NCBI GenBank assembly: GCA_013203525.1
Contig: JABMQB010000294.1
Location: forward strand, 1-11,911
DNA: 11,911 nt
From: Mariniphaga sp.
GTDB taxonomy: Bacteria > Bacteroidota > Bacteroidia > Bacteroidales > Prolixibacteraceae
Direction of reading: 5' to 3'
Below, in pieces: positions 1 through 7,844 of this stretch. Below the pieces are notes generated by a model. That model made no database searches and was not told the DNA's origin. It worked only from the letters and a program-made list of their open reading frames with translations. Position numbers and translations under genes: made by a program. Numbering within the stretch: position 1 is the stretch's first letter; each line of letters starts with the position of its first letter.

Positions 1-456
1 GAAATAGAATTAGTAGTTAAAATTAACAGGTTAGGGAAATACATTGAAAAAAGATTTGCCCATCGTTATTACTCTGAAATTGGATTAGGAATTGACTTTA
101 CTGCCCGCGATCTGCAAGCAAAACTAAAAGAAAAGGGATTGCCATGGGAAAAAGCAAAAGCTTTTGATAAAGCAGCTGTACTTGCGAATAAATTTCTTGA
201 GAAAAAAGAATTTCAGAATGCAAACTCAATAAAATTCCATCTTGATATAAATGGTGAAACAGTTCAGAAGGGCAATTCATCGTTGATGATTTTCTCCATC
301 GATGAAATTATTTCACAAGTATCAAAGTATTTTACCTTAAAAATTGGAGATTTGATTTATACAGGTACGCCTGCCGGAGTTGGTCCGGTTAAAATAGGCG
401 ACCGGCTTGAAGGATATCTGGAAGGACAAAAACTACTTGATTTTAAAATAAAATGA
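1..456 (+). CDS. Fumarylacetoacetate hydrolase family protein (5' end outside window)
   Basis: The reading frame is open from base 1 and gives 151 residues ending in TGA. Only the N-terminal part, probably about 50 residues, is missing, since small members of this family are about 200 aa. Visible landmarks are the E-I-E-L start, whose two glutamates match the ExE metal ligands of the family, then GIDFTARDLQ at 30-39 with D32 as the likely third metal ligand, LPWEKAKAFDKAAVL around 47-61, and the glycine-rich TGTPAGVGP motif near the C-terminus. This pattern fits the FAHD1/YcgM branch, which acts on acylpyruvates, oxaloacetate or related 2-oxo acids with Mg2+ in the cytosol; the exact substrate cannot be read from the sequence. 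The next gene starts 71 bases downstream on the same strand. The family is sure; the reaction is not. Confidence 0.9.
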   Translation, partial: EIELVVKINRLGKYIEKRFAHRYYSEIGLGIDFTARDLQAKLKEKGLPWEKAKAFDKAAVLANKFLEKKEFQNANSIKFHLDINGETVQKGNSSLMIFSIDEIISQVSKYFTLKIGDLIYTGTPAGVGPVKIGDRLEGYLEGQKLLDFKIK

Positions 457-527
457 TAATGATTTAGCCGTGAGTTTGTAAAAGGGCATTAGCTTAAAGC
501 AATAATAGACAACCAAAAATTTGACCA

Positions 528-995
528 ATGATTACTTTAAACCAAATCCAAAAATTCCTCAAGCCAAAAAAAATGGCAATAGCCGGTGTTTCCCGAAATC
601 CAAAAAAATTTGGAGGGAATATTTTTAATGAATTTAAAAACAAGGGCTATGAACTTTATCCTGTTAATCCAAATACAGAGGAAATTTATGGTGAAAAATG
701 TTATAAATCGATTGATGACTTGCCTTCTGATGTTGAACATCTTTATATAGTTACACCAAAAAATGAAACAGCAGAAGTAGTTAAAAGTGCCGTTGAAAAG
801 GGTATAAAGATGATTTGGATTCAGCAAGGTGCAGAAACCGAAGAGGCAATAGAAATTGCTGGGGGAAACAACATTCCACTTATTTATAAAAAATGTATAT
901 ATATGTTTGCTGAACCGGTTAATTCAATCCATAAATTTCATCGCTTTTGTGTAAAAGCATTTGGAGCATACCCCAAAGTACAGAAAGCAGTGTAA
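528..995 (+). CDS. CoA-binding domain protein (YccU-like)
   Basis: This 155-aa protein is a single Rossmann-type CoA_binding_2 domain. Recognisable parts are the first beta strand and glycine loop (MAIAGVSRNPKKFGG, 16-30), the segment YPVNPNTEEIYG (44-55), SIDDLP (61-66), the strand LYIVTPKNET (72-81), WIQQGAE (97-103), and the conserved cysteine in KKCIYMFAEP (C123). The C-terminal HKFHRFCVKAFGAYPK is an extension that I associate with Bacteroidota members, though from memory only. Family members bind CoA in vitro, and their cellular role is not settled. It lies between an FAH-family gene and an acyl-CoA thioesterase gene on the same strand, a context that fits acyl-CoA or organic-acid metabolism without proving a shared pathway. 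Confidence 0.88.
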   Translation: MITLNQIQKFLKPKKMAIAGVSRNPKKFGGNIFNEFKNKGYELYPVNPNTEEIYGEKCYKSIDDLPSDVEHLYIVTPKNETAEVVKSAVEKGIKMIWIQQGAETEEAIEIAGGNNIPLIYKKCIYMFAEPVNSIHKFHRFCVKAFGAYPKVQKAV

Positions 996-1006
996 AAAAT
1001 TGAAAT

Positions 1007-1066
1007 ATGAAATTCGAAGAATACAAATTGAATGCAGAACTAATTAGAGGATATGAAAGAATTTGA
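1007..1066 (+). other. 19-codon ORF overlapping the thioesterase start
   Basis: An ATG at 1007 opens a 19-codon frame (MKFEEYKLNAELIRGYERI) that ends in TGA at 1064-1066, running 14 bases into the thioesterase gene in another frame. It could be a leader peptide that couples translation into the thioesterase. The peptide also looks like the first residues of a DEAD-box RNA helicase of Bacteroidota, so it could be a remnant of one. Both readings are inference, and chance is possible at this length. Confidence 0.2.
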
Positions 1067-1475
1067 TTTTGAGCTGGAAATGAAGGTTCGCGATTATGAA
1101 TGTGATATTCAGGGAATTGTAAATAATGCCAATTACCAACATTATCTGGAGCATTGCAGGCACCAGTTTTTAAATACTGCAGAACTTGATTTTGCAGGAT
1201 TACATAACGATGGGATCGATGCAGTAGTTATCAGGGCCGAACTCGATTATAAATATCCATTGCGTCCGGGCGATGATTTTTTTGTTCGTCTGAAAATAGG
1301 AAGGCAAGGAAGATTACGAATTATCTTTATTCAGGATATAGTTCGGAAACAGGATGAAAAACTAATTGTAAAAGCACGAATTACGGGAGTACTTACAAAA
1401 AACGGAAGACCCTTGTCTCCGGATATTTTAGTTGAAAAATTTAAAAATGCCGGTGTGAATTTTGATGAGGTTTAA
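1053..1475 (+). CDS. Acyl-CoA thioesterase, 4HBT hot-dog family (YbgC/FadM-like)
   Basis: The protein has 140 aa, the usual length for a single hot-dog domain. The N-terminal motif KVRDYECDIQGIVNNANY (11-28) contains the catalytic aspartate position (D18) and the NNANY helix start, followed by YLEHCR. The central helix is followed by the strands DYKYPLRPGDDFFVRLKI and RLRIIFIQDIVR, as in YbgC/FadM-type thioesterases, which hydrolyse acyl-CoA to free acid and CoA in the cytosol. The ATG at 1053 is preceded by AGAGG at 1046-1050, a weak ribosome site. Chain-length preference cannot be read from the sequence. A short ORF overlaps its start. Confidence 0.88.
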   Translation: MKEFDFELEMKVRDYECDIQGIVNNANYQHYLEHCRHQFLNTAELDFAGLHNDGIDAVVIRAELDYKYPLRPGDDFFVRLKIGRQGRLRIIFIQDIVRKQDEKLIVKARITGVLTKNGRPLSPDILVEKFKNAGVNFDEV

Positions 1476-1748
1476 GGGTTGGATTATCCAAGAATTATAT
1501 TTTAACCTATTACTAATCTTATGTATAAAGGGCAAGCAAAAATACTCCTAAATATTTATTGGAACTGTTAATATTTCAAAAATTTATATAACCTTTAGTA
1601 TATTTAAACGTAGAGGTTGCTTAGAATGCAAAAAGAAAAAATCACTTTTTAACGTTTCTCTTATTATTTTTTAAACACTTAGAATATTGAGTTATTGCAT
1701 GGAATGGGATCAAAACTTAATAGTTTCAACAACTTAAATATAGGAATT

Positions 1749-2084
1749 ATGAAATATTTGAATTTTTTTATTTTGATTATTGCCATTATTTCTATGTGTT
1801 CTTGTGAAGTAATTGAGGATATTACAGGTGATTCGGGATTAAGAATTGTAAACGATTGCGATGATGAAATCAGGGTATATTTTGATGATGATTATATTGG
1901 ACAAGTAGATGCAGAAAGCAGTAAGACTTGGGATGTGCCATCGGGGCAACATAAAATTAAAGCTACAGCCCCATTTTCAACTCCATACGAAGAAACACAT
2001 AGTTTTATTTCCGGAGAAATAGTTATTATTGAATTAGAGACAGTTGGGAAGTATGGAAATCAGCCAGTATTAAATACCATTTAA
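1749..2084 (+). CDS. Small PEGA-like lipoprotein
   Basis: The start was set at ATG 1749, because a lipoprotein signal follows immediately (MKYLNFFILIIAIISMCSC) and AGGA stands four bases upstream; an in-frame upstream extension of 18 codons has no signal character. The hydrophobic stretch at 4-16 ends in a lipobox with serine before C19. Residues after C19 are acidic (EVIEDITGD), resembling the export signal that sends Bacteroidota lipoproteins to the cell surface. The remaining roughly 90 residues carry IRVYFDDDYIGQV and WDVPSGQHKIKATA, the strand-turn-strand pattern of PEGA-type domains, which are small beta modules of envelope proteins. No enzymatic motif is seen. It stands alone, with a 273-base upstream gap, so it probably has its own promoter, which I could not pinpoint. 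Confidence 0.72.
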   Translation: MKYLNFFILIIAIISMCSCEVIEDITGDSGLRIVNDCDDEIRVYFDDDYIGQVDAESSKTWDVPSGQHKIKATAPFSTPYEETHSFISGEIVIIELETVGKYGNQPVLNTI

Positions 2085-2155
2085 ATAGGAGGTATTATTT
2101 TTGTTGTAATATATTTCTTTTGTGAGGAAATAAAAATTGTTTTACCTGAATAATT

Positions 2156-2803
2156 CTAAATAATAATTTGTTTTAATAAACCTTCTTCAATCCTGAATTC
2201 TTGTGATTTCCAGCTAGCCTGTTTTAGTGCAGCCTTAAATCCTTCGTTCATCATACGCCCTGCTTGTAATGGGAAGTGCATTATTTGTGGAAAATTAGAT
2301 TTGTTTTCAGGTTGATTATAAAATGATTCACAAGAGTTAATATTAAGTGAAAGATAAATTCGACATGCCATTGGTCGGGCTTTGTAAGCAATACATGAAC
2401 CATCCTTTAAAAGAGGGCAGGGAAACTTCGAATTTAACAAATCATCATTTTTTAGCTTTCCTATTTTTTGCTCTTTTTCCCTGGCACTATCATATATCTT
2501 TTGGGTTTCTAATTCAGTAAAATTATCTCTTATAAACTCTTTTAAAAATACAATTTCATGCGTTAAAGAATATATGGGTTGATAACAGCACCACACACAG
2601 CCTTTGCGGCAATAAACTTTGGCATCTTCGTTTTTGGCAAGTTTTAATACAGCTTCAATCAAGGAATCTATATTCTGGTATATTTTATGAGTTGATAAGT
2701 TGATGGATTCAGTTGAAACACCATTCTCAACGACTTCCATTCCAATTTTAAAACCATCGGAATAAAATGCTTTTACCTGATCAGAGAGCTGGTTTAATTT
2801 CAT
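2156..2803 (-). CDS. YkgJ family cysteine cluster protein
   Basis: This 215-aa protein has the cysteine arrangement of the YkgJ (UPF0153/CxxCxxCC) family: C65, C69, C72 and C73 in VYCRKGCVWCCYQP, then C129, C137 and C147 in FPCPLLKDGSC and ARPMACRIY. The RP..CR signature is intact. Members are thought to bind a metal (zinc or iron-sulfur), and their function is mostly unknown. The start was placed at ATG 2803; a TTG directly before it would add one residue. It lies 36 bases downstream of the symporter gene on the same strand, so the two are probably co-transcribed. It converges with the lipoprotein gene; no clear terminator hairpin is visible between them. Confidence 0.87.
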   Translation of the reverse strand: MKLNQLSDQVKAFYSDGFKIGMEVVENGVSTESINLSTHKIYQNIDSLIEAVLKLAKNEDAKVYCRKGCVWCCYQPIYSLTHEIVFLKEFIRDNFTELETQKIYDSAREKEQKIGKLKNDDLLNSKFPCPLLKDGSCIAYKARPMACRIYLSLNINSCESFYNQPENKSNFPQIMHFPLQAGRMMNEGFKAALKQASWKSQEFRIEEGLLKQIII

Positions 2804-2839
2804 CAAATACTAATTGTAAAATTTTAAAATTAGGAAATT

Positions 2840-4207
2840 TCAGGATGATTGGTTTTTATAACGTGCAAAATAATCGATTACAGCAGCTCTTACTTTTGGC
2901 GAAAGCAACAATGCAGAGATTACTGTAGGGAAGGCCATTAACGCAAATGATATATCAATTAATCCAATTATCACCTGTAAATTTGATAATGCTCCAACAA
3001 TAATTACTGCAACAAAAAAATAATTATACAAATGTTGGTATTTGGCACCGGCAACAAATCCCAGGCATTTTGTGCCATAATAAGGGAAAGCAAATAAAGT
3101 TGACATAGCAAAGAATGAAACACAGATAGTGAGGATATATTTTCCATAAACCGGAATTCCAACATCGAAAGCATGGGCTGTAAGCGTAATTCCATCTGCT
3201 TCACTATTAATCCAGGTGTTGGTTATTATAATAGCCAAAGCTGTCATTGTACAAATAATTATTGTATCAATAATTGGGCCTAGCATTGCTACCAATCCTT
3301 CTCTAACAGGTTCACTGGTTTTCGCAGCTCCATGAGCCATGGGGGCTGTGCCCAGTCCTGCTTCATTTGAAAAGGCTGCTCGTCTCACTCCGGTTATTAT
3401 TATTGCACCCAGCGAACCACCCAAAACAGCATCACCGGTAAATGCATCGTGTAATATTGTTTTAAAAGCAGGTATAATTTGACTTGTATTTGAAAATATT
3501 ATAAACAGGACAGTTGTAACATAAATAATTACCATAAACGGAACCACACGTCCGGTTACATTTCCTATTCGTTTAATACCACCAATTACTACAATTCCTA
3601 CAATTACCGAGATTACAACACCAGTTATTAAATCCGATTGAAATGAACCGCCAAGATTGTTGGGTTCTAAAATAACATCGCGGATAACTTGTGTTAATTG
3701 GTTAGCCTGAAACAGAGGGGAAACGCCAATCATTCCAACTATTGAAAAAAAGATTGCCATTGGTTTCCAGTTCTTTCCTAATCCTTCAGTAATAAAATAC
3801 ATGGGGCCACCCTGAATTTCACCAGCCGAGTCCTTTCCACGATACATCACAGCTAGCGTGCAGGTAAAAAATTTAGTACTTACACCAAGCAATGCTGATA
3901 TCCACATCCAGAAAATAGCACCCGGACCGCCCATAGTAATGGCTAATGCAACTCCACTAACATTTCCCATACCCACAGTTCCTGCTAAGGCGGTCGATAA
4001 AGCCTGGTAGTGGCGCAATTGCCCTGGTTCATTGGGATCGTCGTACTTTCCACTTAAAATTTTTAAGGCGTGCCTAAAATAAAGAAGAGGTGTTAGCCTG
4101 GAATAGAAAAGGAAATATAATCCTCCACCTAATAGAAGTATCAGTAATGGAGCACCCCAAATCCAATCAGAAATTGATATGATGATTTCACCGATTTTTT
4201 TCAGCAT
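2840..4207 (-). CDS. Sodium:alanine/glycine symporter (AGCS family)
   Basis: This polytopic inner-membrane transporter has 455 aa when started at ATG 4207; an upstream TTG at 4243 would add 12 hydrophobic residues but is less likely. Family signatures are clear: GMGNVSGVALAITMGGPGA near 79-97, EIQGGPMYF near 130-138, and the late signature GLGTAPMAHGAAKT (284-297) followed by EPVREGLVAMLGP. AGCS carriers take up small neutral amino acids such as alanine or glycine together with Na+. About ten to twelve hydrophobic segments can be seen. The length is normal and no frame break is present. The YkgJ-type gene follows closely; the upstream secreted-hydrolase gene ends 101 bases before the start, leaving space for a separate promoter. 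Confidence 0.95.
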   Translation of the reverse strand: MLKKIGEIIISISDWIWGAPLLILLLGGGLYFLFYSRLTPLLYFRHALKILSGKYDDPNEPGQLRHYQALSTALAGTVGMGNVSGVALAITMGGPGAIFWMWISALLGVSTKFFTCTLAVMYRGKDSAGEIQGGPMYFITEGLGKNWKPMAIFFSIVGMIGVSPLFQANQLTQVIRDVILEPNNLGGSFQSDLITGVVISVIVGIVVIGGIKRIGNVTGRVVPFMVIIYVTTVLFIIFSNTSQIIPAFKTILHDAFTGDAVLGGSLGAIIITGVRRAAFSNEAGLGTAPMAHGAAKTSEPVREGLVAMLGPIIDTIIICTMTALAIIITNTWINSEADGITLTAHAFDVGIPVYGKYILTICVSFFAMSTLFAFPYYGTKCLGFVAGAKYQHLYNYFFVAVIIVGALSNLQVIIGLIDISFALMAFPTVISALLLSPKVRAAVIDYFARYKNQSS

Positions 4208-4308
4208 GGCAATAAAGAAAATGTAATAAATGATAAAAAACAAATCTGACTAAGTTTCACAGAAATTAAATTGGGAAGATCAATTTGTTAATCGATTAAA
4301 ACCTTACT

Positions 4309-5139
4309 TTATTTAAATAATATCTTTACAAATACAGGCAAATGATCGGAAGGATAGCGATTTTTTTTTGAATCGCTTAAAACTGCATATTCGAGGACTT
4401 TTATTTTTTCAGTAACAAATACATAATCTATTCTCCGTTCAAGTGGGCTTTCATGATTAAATCCATTAAATGTTCCAACTGGTCCATAAGGCGATGCTTC
4501 AGAAATCTCACGGCTGTCTCTAAAATCTTCTTTAATCAGTGAAATCGGGTATGTTTCAGGTGTTAAGTTAAAATCACCCATTAAAATTACAGGCAGGTTA
4601 TCCTGGTTTTTTTCGGCGATAAATTTATTAATTAAAATTGCTGAATTTTTACGGGCAGTATCTGCTATGTGGTCGAAATGAGTATTAAGTACAAAAAATT
4701 CGATATCAGTTTTTTTCTGAATGAATTTACACCATGTACAAATTCTGTTGAATTTGGAATCCCATCCAAATCCGGGTTTTTCGGGTGTTTCAGAAAGCCA
4801 GAACTGACCATTTTCAATAAGCGTAAATAAATTTTTATTATAGAAGATAGGAGAGAATTCCCCTTTTTTATCTGCATCGTCGCGGCCGGTACCAATCCAT
4901 TCAAATTCTGGTAAATCAGATTCGATATCCTGAATTTGTCCGTAAAGTGCTTCCTGTAAACCAAAAATATCAAGTTCGTAGAATTTTAATAATCCAGTGA
5001 CCATGTCGATCCGGTTTGGCCAGGCATTTATTCCATCACCCGGATTATTATATCGGATATTAAAAGTTGCAACATTCATTTCTTGTGCACCAACTTGAAT
5101 ACAGGCAAAAGTCAGGAAAAGGTAAAAGATTTTTTTCAT
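4309..5139 (-). CDS. Exported endonuclease/exonuclease/phosphatase-fold hydrolase
   Basis: The 276-aa product starts with a signal peptide (MKKIFYLFLTFACIQVGAQ, cleavage around 18-19), so it probably acts in the periplasm or outside the cell. The EEP-fold motifs come in order: ATFNIRY (24-30, metal-site Asn), LQEA (61-64, Glu metal ligand), NTHFDH (152-157, catalytic His), GDFN (188-191, Asp/Asn), IDYVFV (237-242) and SDHLPV (264-269, last Asp-His). All expected catalytic residues are present, so the enzyme should be active on a phosphodiester or phosphomonoester; DNA, phospholipid, inositol phosphate or nucleotide substrates are all possible for this fold. Its ATG shares one base with the stop of the preceding esterase gene (TAATG), so the two are translationally coupled. 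Confidence 0.9.
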   Translation of the reverse strand: MKKIFYLFLTFACIQVGAQEMNVATFNIRYNNPGDGINAWPNRIDMVTGLLKFYELDIFGLQEALYGQIQDIESDLPEFEWIGTGRDDADKKGEFSPIFYNKNLFTLIENGQFWLSETPEKPGFGWDSKFNRICTWCKFIQKKTDIEFFVLNTHFDHIADTARKNSAILINKFIAEKNQDNLPVILMGDFNLTPETYPISLIKEDFRDSREISEASPYGPVGTFNGFNHESPLERRIDYVFVTEKIKVLEYAVLSDSKKNRYPSDHLPVFVKILFK

Positions 5140-6092
5140 TACTTGTAAAAATTGAATTGTTTATAATCACAATTAGCCTGTTCGCCAGGCATCACAGTTT
5201 CCCTGAATTCACCCTCTTCCCTTATAATATATTGATAACAAAATTCTGTTATTTCATCAAAATATTCGGTCATTGGTTTTCCTGCTATTTCGTGGCCAGA
5301 ACCACATGAAGTGTGTAACCAGTATGGTACATTTAATTCCCGAAGTTTTTGAGCAATTGTATACGATCCGTGTAAAACCAGATAACCTTCCTGATTTTCA
5401 TTACAATAATGATGAGGTGCGGCTGCGAAGGGAACCAAATTATCGCAAGTGCCATGGAAAAACATGGTTGGGACCGCTGATTCATTGTAAATATAAGACG
5501 TGTCAGGAATAGCACCTGCCATTGAAATAAGCCCTGCATATGAAACCGGTCCTGATGGAAGGTCATAGCACATGGGAGGCTGGTATCCGGAATATAATAT
5601 CGCTTCTGCACCTGCACTACTTCCCGCAAGAATTATTTTTTGCGGATCGATTCTAAGCATGTCCCTGTTTTCAATAAGGAAATAGGAAGCTTCCTGTATA
5701 TCTTCCATGGCTGCATTAAAAGTATTAAGTTTATCACTGGCCGTGCAATTACATCCAAAACCTTCGGGTTTATCTTTTCGGGTTAACCTATACGACATAG
5801 ATACCGAAACATAACCCAATTCGGCAAGACGTTTGCAAAAATTGATGTTGTTCTCATCATTACGTGAACCGCCTGAAAAACCACCTCCATGGACATAAAT
5901 AATAACAGCCCTGTTTTCTTCCCAATCATCAAAAGGTTGATAAACATCAAGCTCTAGTTTTTCTCCGTCTTTTGTGGCATATGTGAAGGTTTCAACCTCA
6001 ACCGAATCAATAAAATAAGTTTGATACCTATCCTGAGAAAACAGTATTCCCGGAAAGAAAATAGTTATAAATAAATAAATAAATCGTTTCAT
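5139..6092 (-). CDS. Exported alpha/beta hydrolase, carboxylesterase type
   Basis: The 317-aa product begins with a signal peptide (hydrophobic core 4-18, likely cleaved after S19 or Q20). The alpha/beta-hydrolase landmarks are HGGGF at 68-72 (oxyanion hole, as in hormone-sensitive-lipase-like and acetyl-xylan-esterase-like enzymes), the nucleophile elbow GSSAG at 157-161 (S159), an acid candidate D217 in HGTCDNLVPF, and H267 in GSGHE. The protein has nine cysteines after the signal, including the close pair in GFGCNC (C114/C116), suggesting disulfide bonds in an exported enzyme. The substrate is probably an ester of a carbohydrate or small molecule. It is the first gene of a two-gene unit with the EEP-fold hydrolase, overlapping by one base. 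Confidence 0.9.
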   Translation of the reverse strand: MKRFIYLFITIFFPGILFSQDRYQTYFIDSVEVETFTYATKDGEKLELDVYQPFDDWEENRAVIIYVHGGGFSGGSRNDENNINFCKRLAELGYVSVSMSYRLTRKDKPEGFGCNCTASDKLNTFNAAMEDIQEASYFLIENRDMLRIDPQKIILAGSSAGAEAILYSGYQPPMCYDLPSGPVSYAGLISMAGAIPDTSYIYNESAVPTMFFHGTCDNLVPFAAAPHHYCNENQEGYLVLHGSYTIAQKLRELNVPYWLHTSCGSGHEIAGKPMTEYFDEITEFCYQYIIREEGEFRETVMPGEQANCDYKQFNFYK

Positions 6093-6131
6093 TAAAGATA
6101 TTTCAGTATTCTATTCAGCTTCAAAAATAGA

Positions 6132-6158
6132 AAAGGAGATGGAAAAACCACCTCCTTT
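6132..6158 (-). terminator. Hairpin between repair gene and esterase gene
   Basis: AAAGGAG (6132-6138) pairs with CTCCTTT (6152-6158). Inside it, one mismatch is followed by three further pairs and a five-A loop. On the minus strand the stem runs into a T-rich stretch (TTTTCTATTTTTG). It may end minus-strand transcripts coming from the repair gene before the esterase gene. Confidence 0.4.
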
Positions 6159-6325
6159 AGGTTATTATTTACCGTATGTAAATAAATTTGGGAAACCATA
6201 GTTAATTAAACTATGAACCTTGACTTATAGAAATCATTATGCGTTGTAAGTCGGGTCCATTACAACAATAATTATGCCTTATTTGATTATAATAATATTC
6301 AGATAACTTAAAATTGGAAAGTAGA

Positions 6326-6811
6326 TTAAAAAAGGATTCCCTTTTTTTGATACTTGATTTCGTGAAGTAACAATTGTTTTTTACGTTCCAGACCACCGGC
6401 ATAACCTACCAGTTTGCCATTGGCTCCTACAATTCGGTGGCATGGGATTACAATGGGAATCGGATTTTTGGCGTTAGCCATTCCAACAGCTCGTGTAAAA
6501 GTTGTATTACCCAGTTTTAAGGCGATTTTATTATACGAGTTTGTTTCCCCAAAAGAGATATCCAGAACTAAATTCCAGACTGATCTTTGAAAATCAGTCC
6601 CTTCCGGTTCCATTTTCAGATCGAAGGAAAATCGTTTGCCTTCAAAGTATTCGATTATCTGTTGTTTGGTTTTTAATAAAATTTCAGGGATTGAATCTGA
6701 ATCTTTATCCGGAGAATCAGAAAAATGGATGTATTTTAAAACCAATTCTGAACTTCCCAGAACGAGGAATCCTATTGGAGTTGAAATAGTCTTTTTATAA
6801 ATTTCTTTCAT
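6326..6811 (-). CDS. ogt: Methylated-DNA--protein-cysteine methyltransferase (Ogt type)
   Basis: This 161-aa protein repairs O6-alkylguanine in DNA by moving the alkyl group to its own cysteine. The active-site motif IPCHRIVGANG is present with the acceptor cysteine at 124. The DNA-binding helix-turn-helix region TDFQRSVWNLVLDISFGETNSY (72-93) carries the usual FQ..VW and G.T.SY pattern, and the AVGMANAKNP segment containing the arginine-finger region (R108) is also visible. The N-terminal domain is short and carries no Ada-type zinc cysteines, so it is the single-function Ogt class. It lies 47 bases downstream of a broken DUF1697 gene, with no sign of damage itself. Confidence 0.94.
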   Translation of the reverse strand: MKEIYKKTISTPIGFLVLGSSELVLKYIHFSDSPDKDSDSIPEILLKTKQQIIEYFEGKRFSFDLKMEPEGTDFQRSVWNLVLDISFGETNSYNKIALKLGNTTFTRAVGMANAKNPIPIVIPCHRIVGANGKLVGYAGGLERKKQLLLHEIKYQKKGILF

Positions 6812-6858
6812 TATAGATGGATAAATAAAAGTAATAATAATAATCCATTTAGCTTAAT

Positions 6859-7292
6859 TTAACTGCTTGATAATTCAACTAGTTTTGTAATGGTTTTCCA
6901 ATTTCGTGTAGTAGTACTGGTTTTCAATTTATTTTCAAAAAAGGTATTAGTTAATTTTATTCGGCCATAGCCATTGGGGCAAAACACGAAAATTGTTTTT
7001 TCCCAGATGATGTATTCATCGTTACCATATTGGATTGATTTAAGATTATCGATTAAACCTTGATCGGGAATATTTTCAAGCATGGTAACATGTAAAAATT
7101 TTATGTCTTCGCTTCGATCAGTAAGAAAAGGATTGTTTAAAAATATAATGTTCAGTTCTTTGGCTGGAGTTATAAAAACAGGAACATGGAATCCAAATCG
7201 GTCAAATATCTTTTTTCCAATTTTTTGTTTTAGTATTGATTTGTTTTCCTCATTGCTTTTAAAAATTACATTCCCACTTTGTATATAAGTTA
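6859..7292 (-). pseudogene. DUF1697 family protein, 5'-truncated by a transposon and frameshifted
   Basis: On the minus strand the frame gives YIQSGNVIFKSNEENK, FGFHVPVFITPAKELN and FLNNPFLTDRS, typical of the first half of DUF1697 proteins, and then runs into a stop. The second half continues in another frame as MLENIPDQGLIDNLKS, GYGRIKLTN and TTRNWKTITKLVELSSS, the standard C-terminus. The break lies at about 7078-7087, where one base appears lost (TTACCATG where TTAACCATG would restore KFYMLTMLEN). The N-terminal roughly 40 residues, which should carry the RGINVGG motif, are replaced by the transposon end at 7293. DUF1697 is of unknown function. It is therefore a dead gene; whether the frameshift or the insertion came first cannot be told. 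Confidence 0.85.
7285..7292. repeat. Left copy of 8-bp target duplication
   Basis: ATAAGTTA stands directly outside the left terminal repeat. The same eight bases stand directly outside the right terminal repeat at 11791-11798, as expected for an 8-bp target duplication made on insertion. Confidence 0.88.
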
Positions 7293-7315
7293 GGGATTGA
7301 TATACTTGTGTAACC
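7293..7315 (+). repeat. Left terminal inverted repeat of the transposon
   Basis: These 23 bases begin GGGATTGATATAC and end GTGTAACC. They are the exact reverse complement of 11768-11790; the similarity stops right after the 23rd base on the inner side. The GGG start fits the ends of IS1595-family elements. Confidence 0.9.
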
Positions 7316-7319
7316 CATG

Positions 7320-7844
7320 TTAGTTATTATAGTAATGCGCATACCAATTATCTGGAACATTTTTATCTTGAGGATAGATTTGGCTACATAACAAGTGGTG
7401 ATGATCATAAAAAACTATTTTTGCAACTCCATCCCTTAATATATAAAATGTTATTCTTGGAGCGATGTTTTTTTTATTATCTGTAAAAACTTCTAACTGC
7501 CAAAGATGAGGTATTTGCTCTCCATTTTCATTAAAATTTATTGTTTTTTTATATATTTCAGACAAATAATAAGGCTTGTGTTTTAAATCTATTTGATGGA
7601 ATCGTAATTCCTTTTGACGTTTAAATATTTCACTAATTGTATGCCGAGAAATATCTTTCAAACATTCAATTATTTTAATGAAATACTTAGATTCTATTTG
7701 GGGGTTATTGAAGCAAATATGTCCTTCTTTAAATGAGCAAAATTCAAAACAAAATGACAATTTTCTCTCTCCCAATTTGGGTGTGGTCGTTTTTTTGAAT
7801 TTGCTTATAGGTAGTGCGGGGTGTTTAAATAATTTATCTGACAT
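7320..7844 (-). CDS. Unknown 174-aa protein, candidate toxin of the Panacea pair
   Basis: I do not recognise this family. The ATG at 7844 overlaps the last 11 bases of the Panacea gene, so the two are translationally coupled, and the stop lies only five bases inside the terminal repeat. The protein has no signal peptide or membrane segment. The C-terminal third is the most structured: WQLEVFTDN (115-123), then PRITFYILRDGVAKIVFYDHHHLLC (129-153 region), i.e. alternating strands ending in a D-H-H-H cluster (147-150). A strand followed by D..H.L is also seen in several small toxin folds, but this is only a resemblance. Panacea-domain proteins are antitoxins for very diverse partners encoded next to them, so position, size and overlap make it a toxin candidate. 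No toxin activity is shown by sequence alone. Confidence 0.6.
   Translation of the reverse strand: MSDKLFKHPALPISKFKKTTTPKLGERKLSFCFEFCSFKEGHICFNNPQIESKYFIKIIECLKDISRHTISEIFKRQKELRFHQIDLKHKPYYLSEIYKKTINFNENGEQIPHLWQLEVFTDNKKNIAPRITFYILRDGVAKIVFYDHHHLLCSQIYPQDKNVPDNWYAHYYNN

Noticed and set aside
2085..2155. Bidirectional terminator between the converging lipoprotein and YkgJ-type genes
   Set aside because: The stretch is A/T-rich but no continuous stem of useful length could be formed.
4288..4299. 12-bp palindrome TTAATCGATTAA before the symporter gene
   Set aside because: Short palindromes of this kind are common in AT-rich DNA, and no promoter box or second copy supports it as an operator.
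7082..7288. Plus-strand ORF of 68 codons across the DUF1697 remnant
   Set aside because: It is antisense to clearly recognisable DUF1697 coding sequence and shows no motif of its own.
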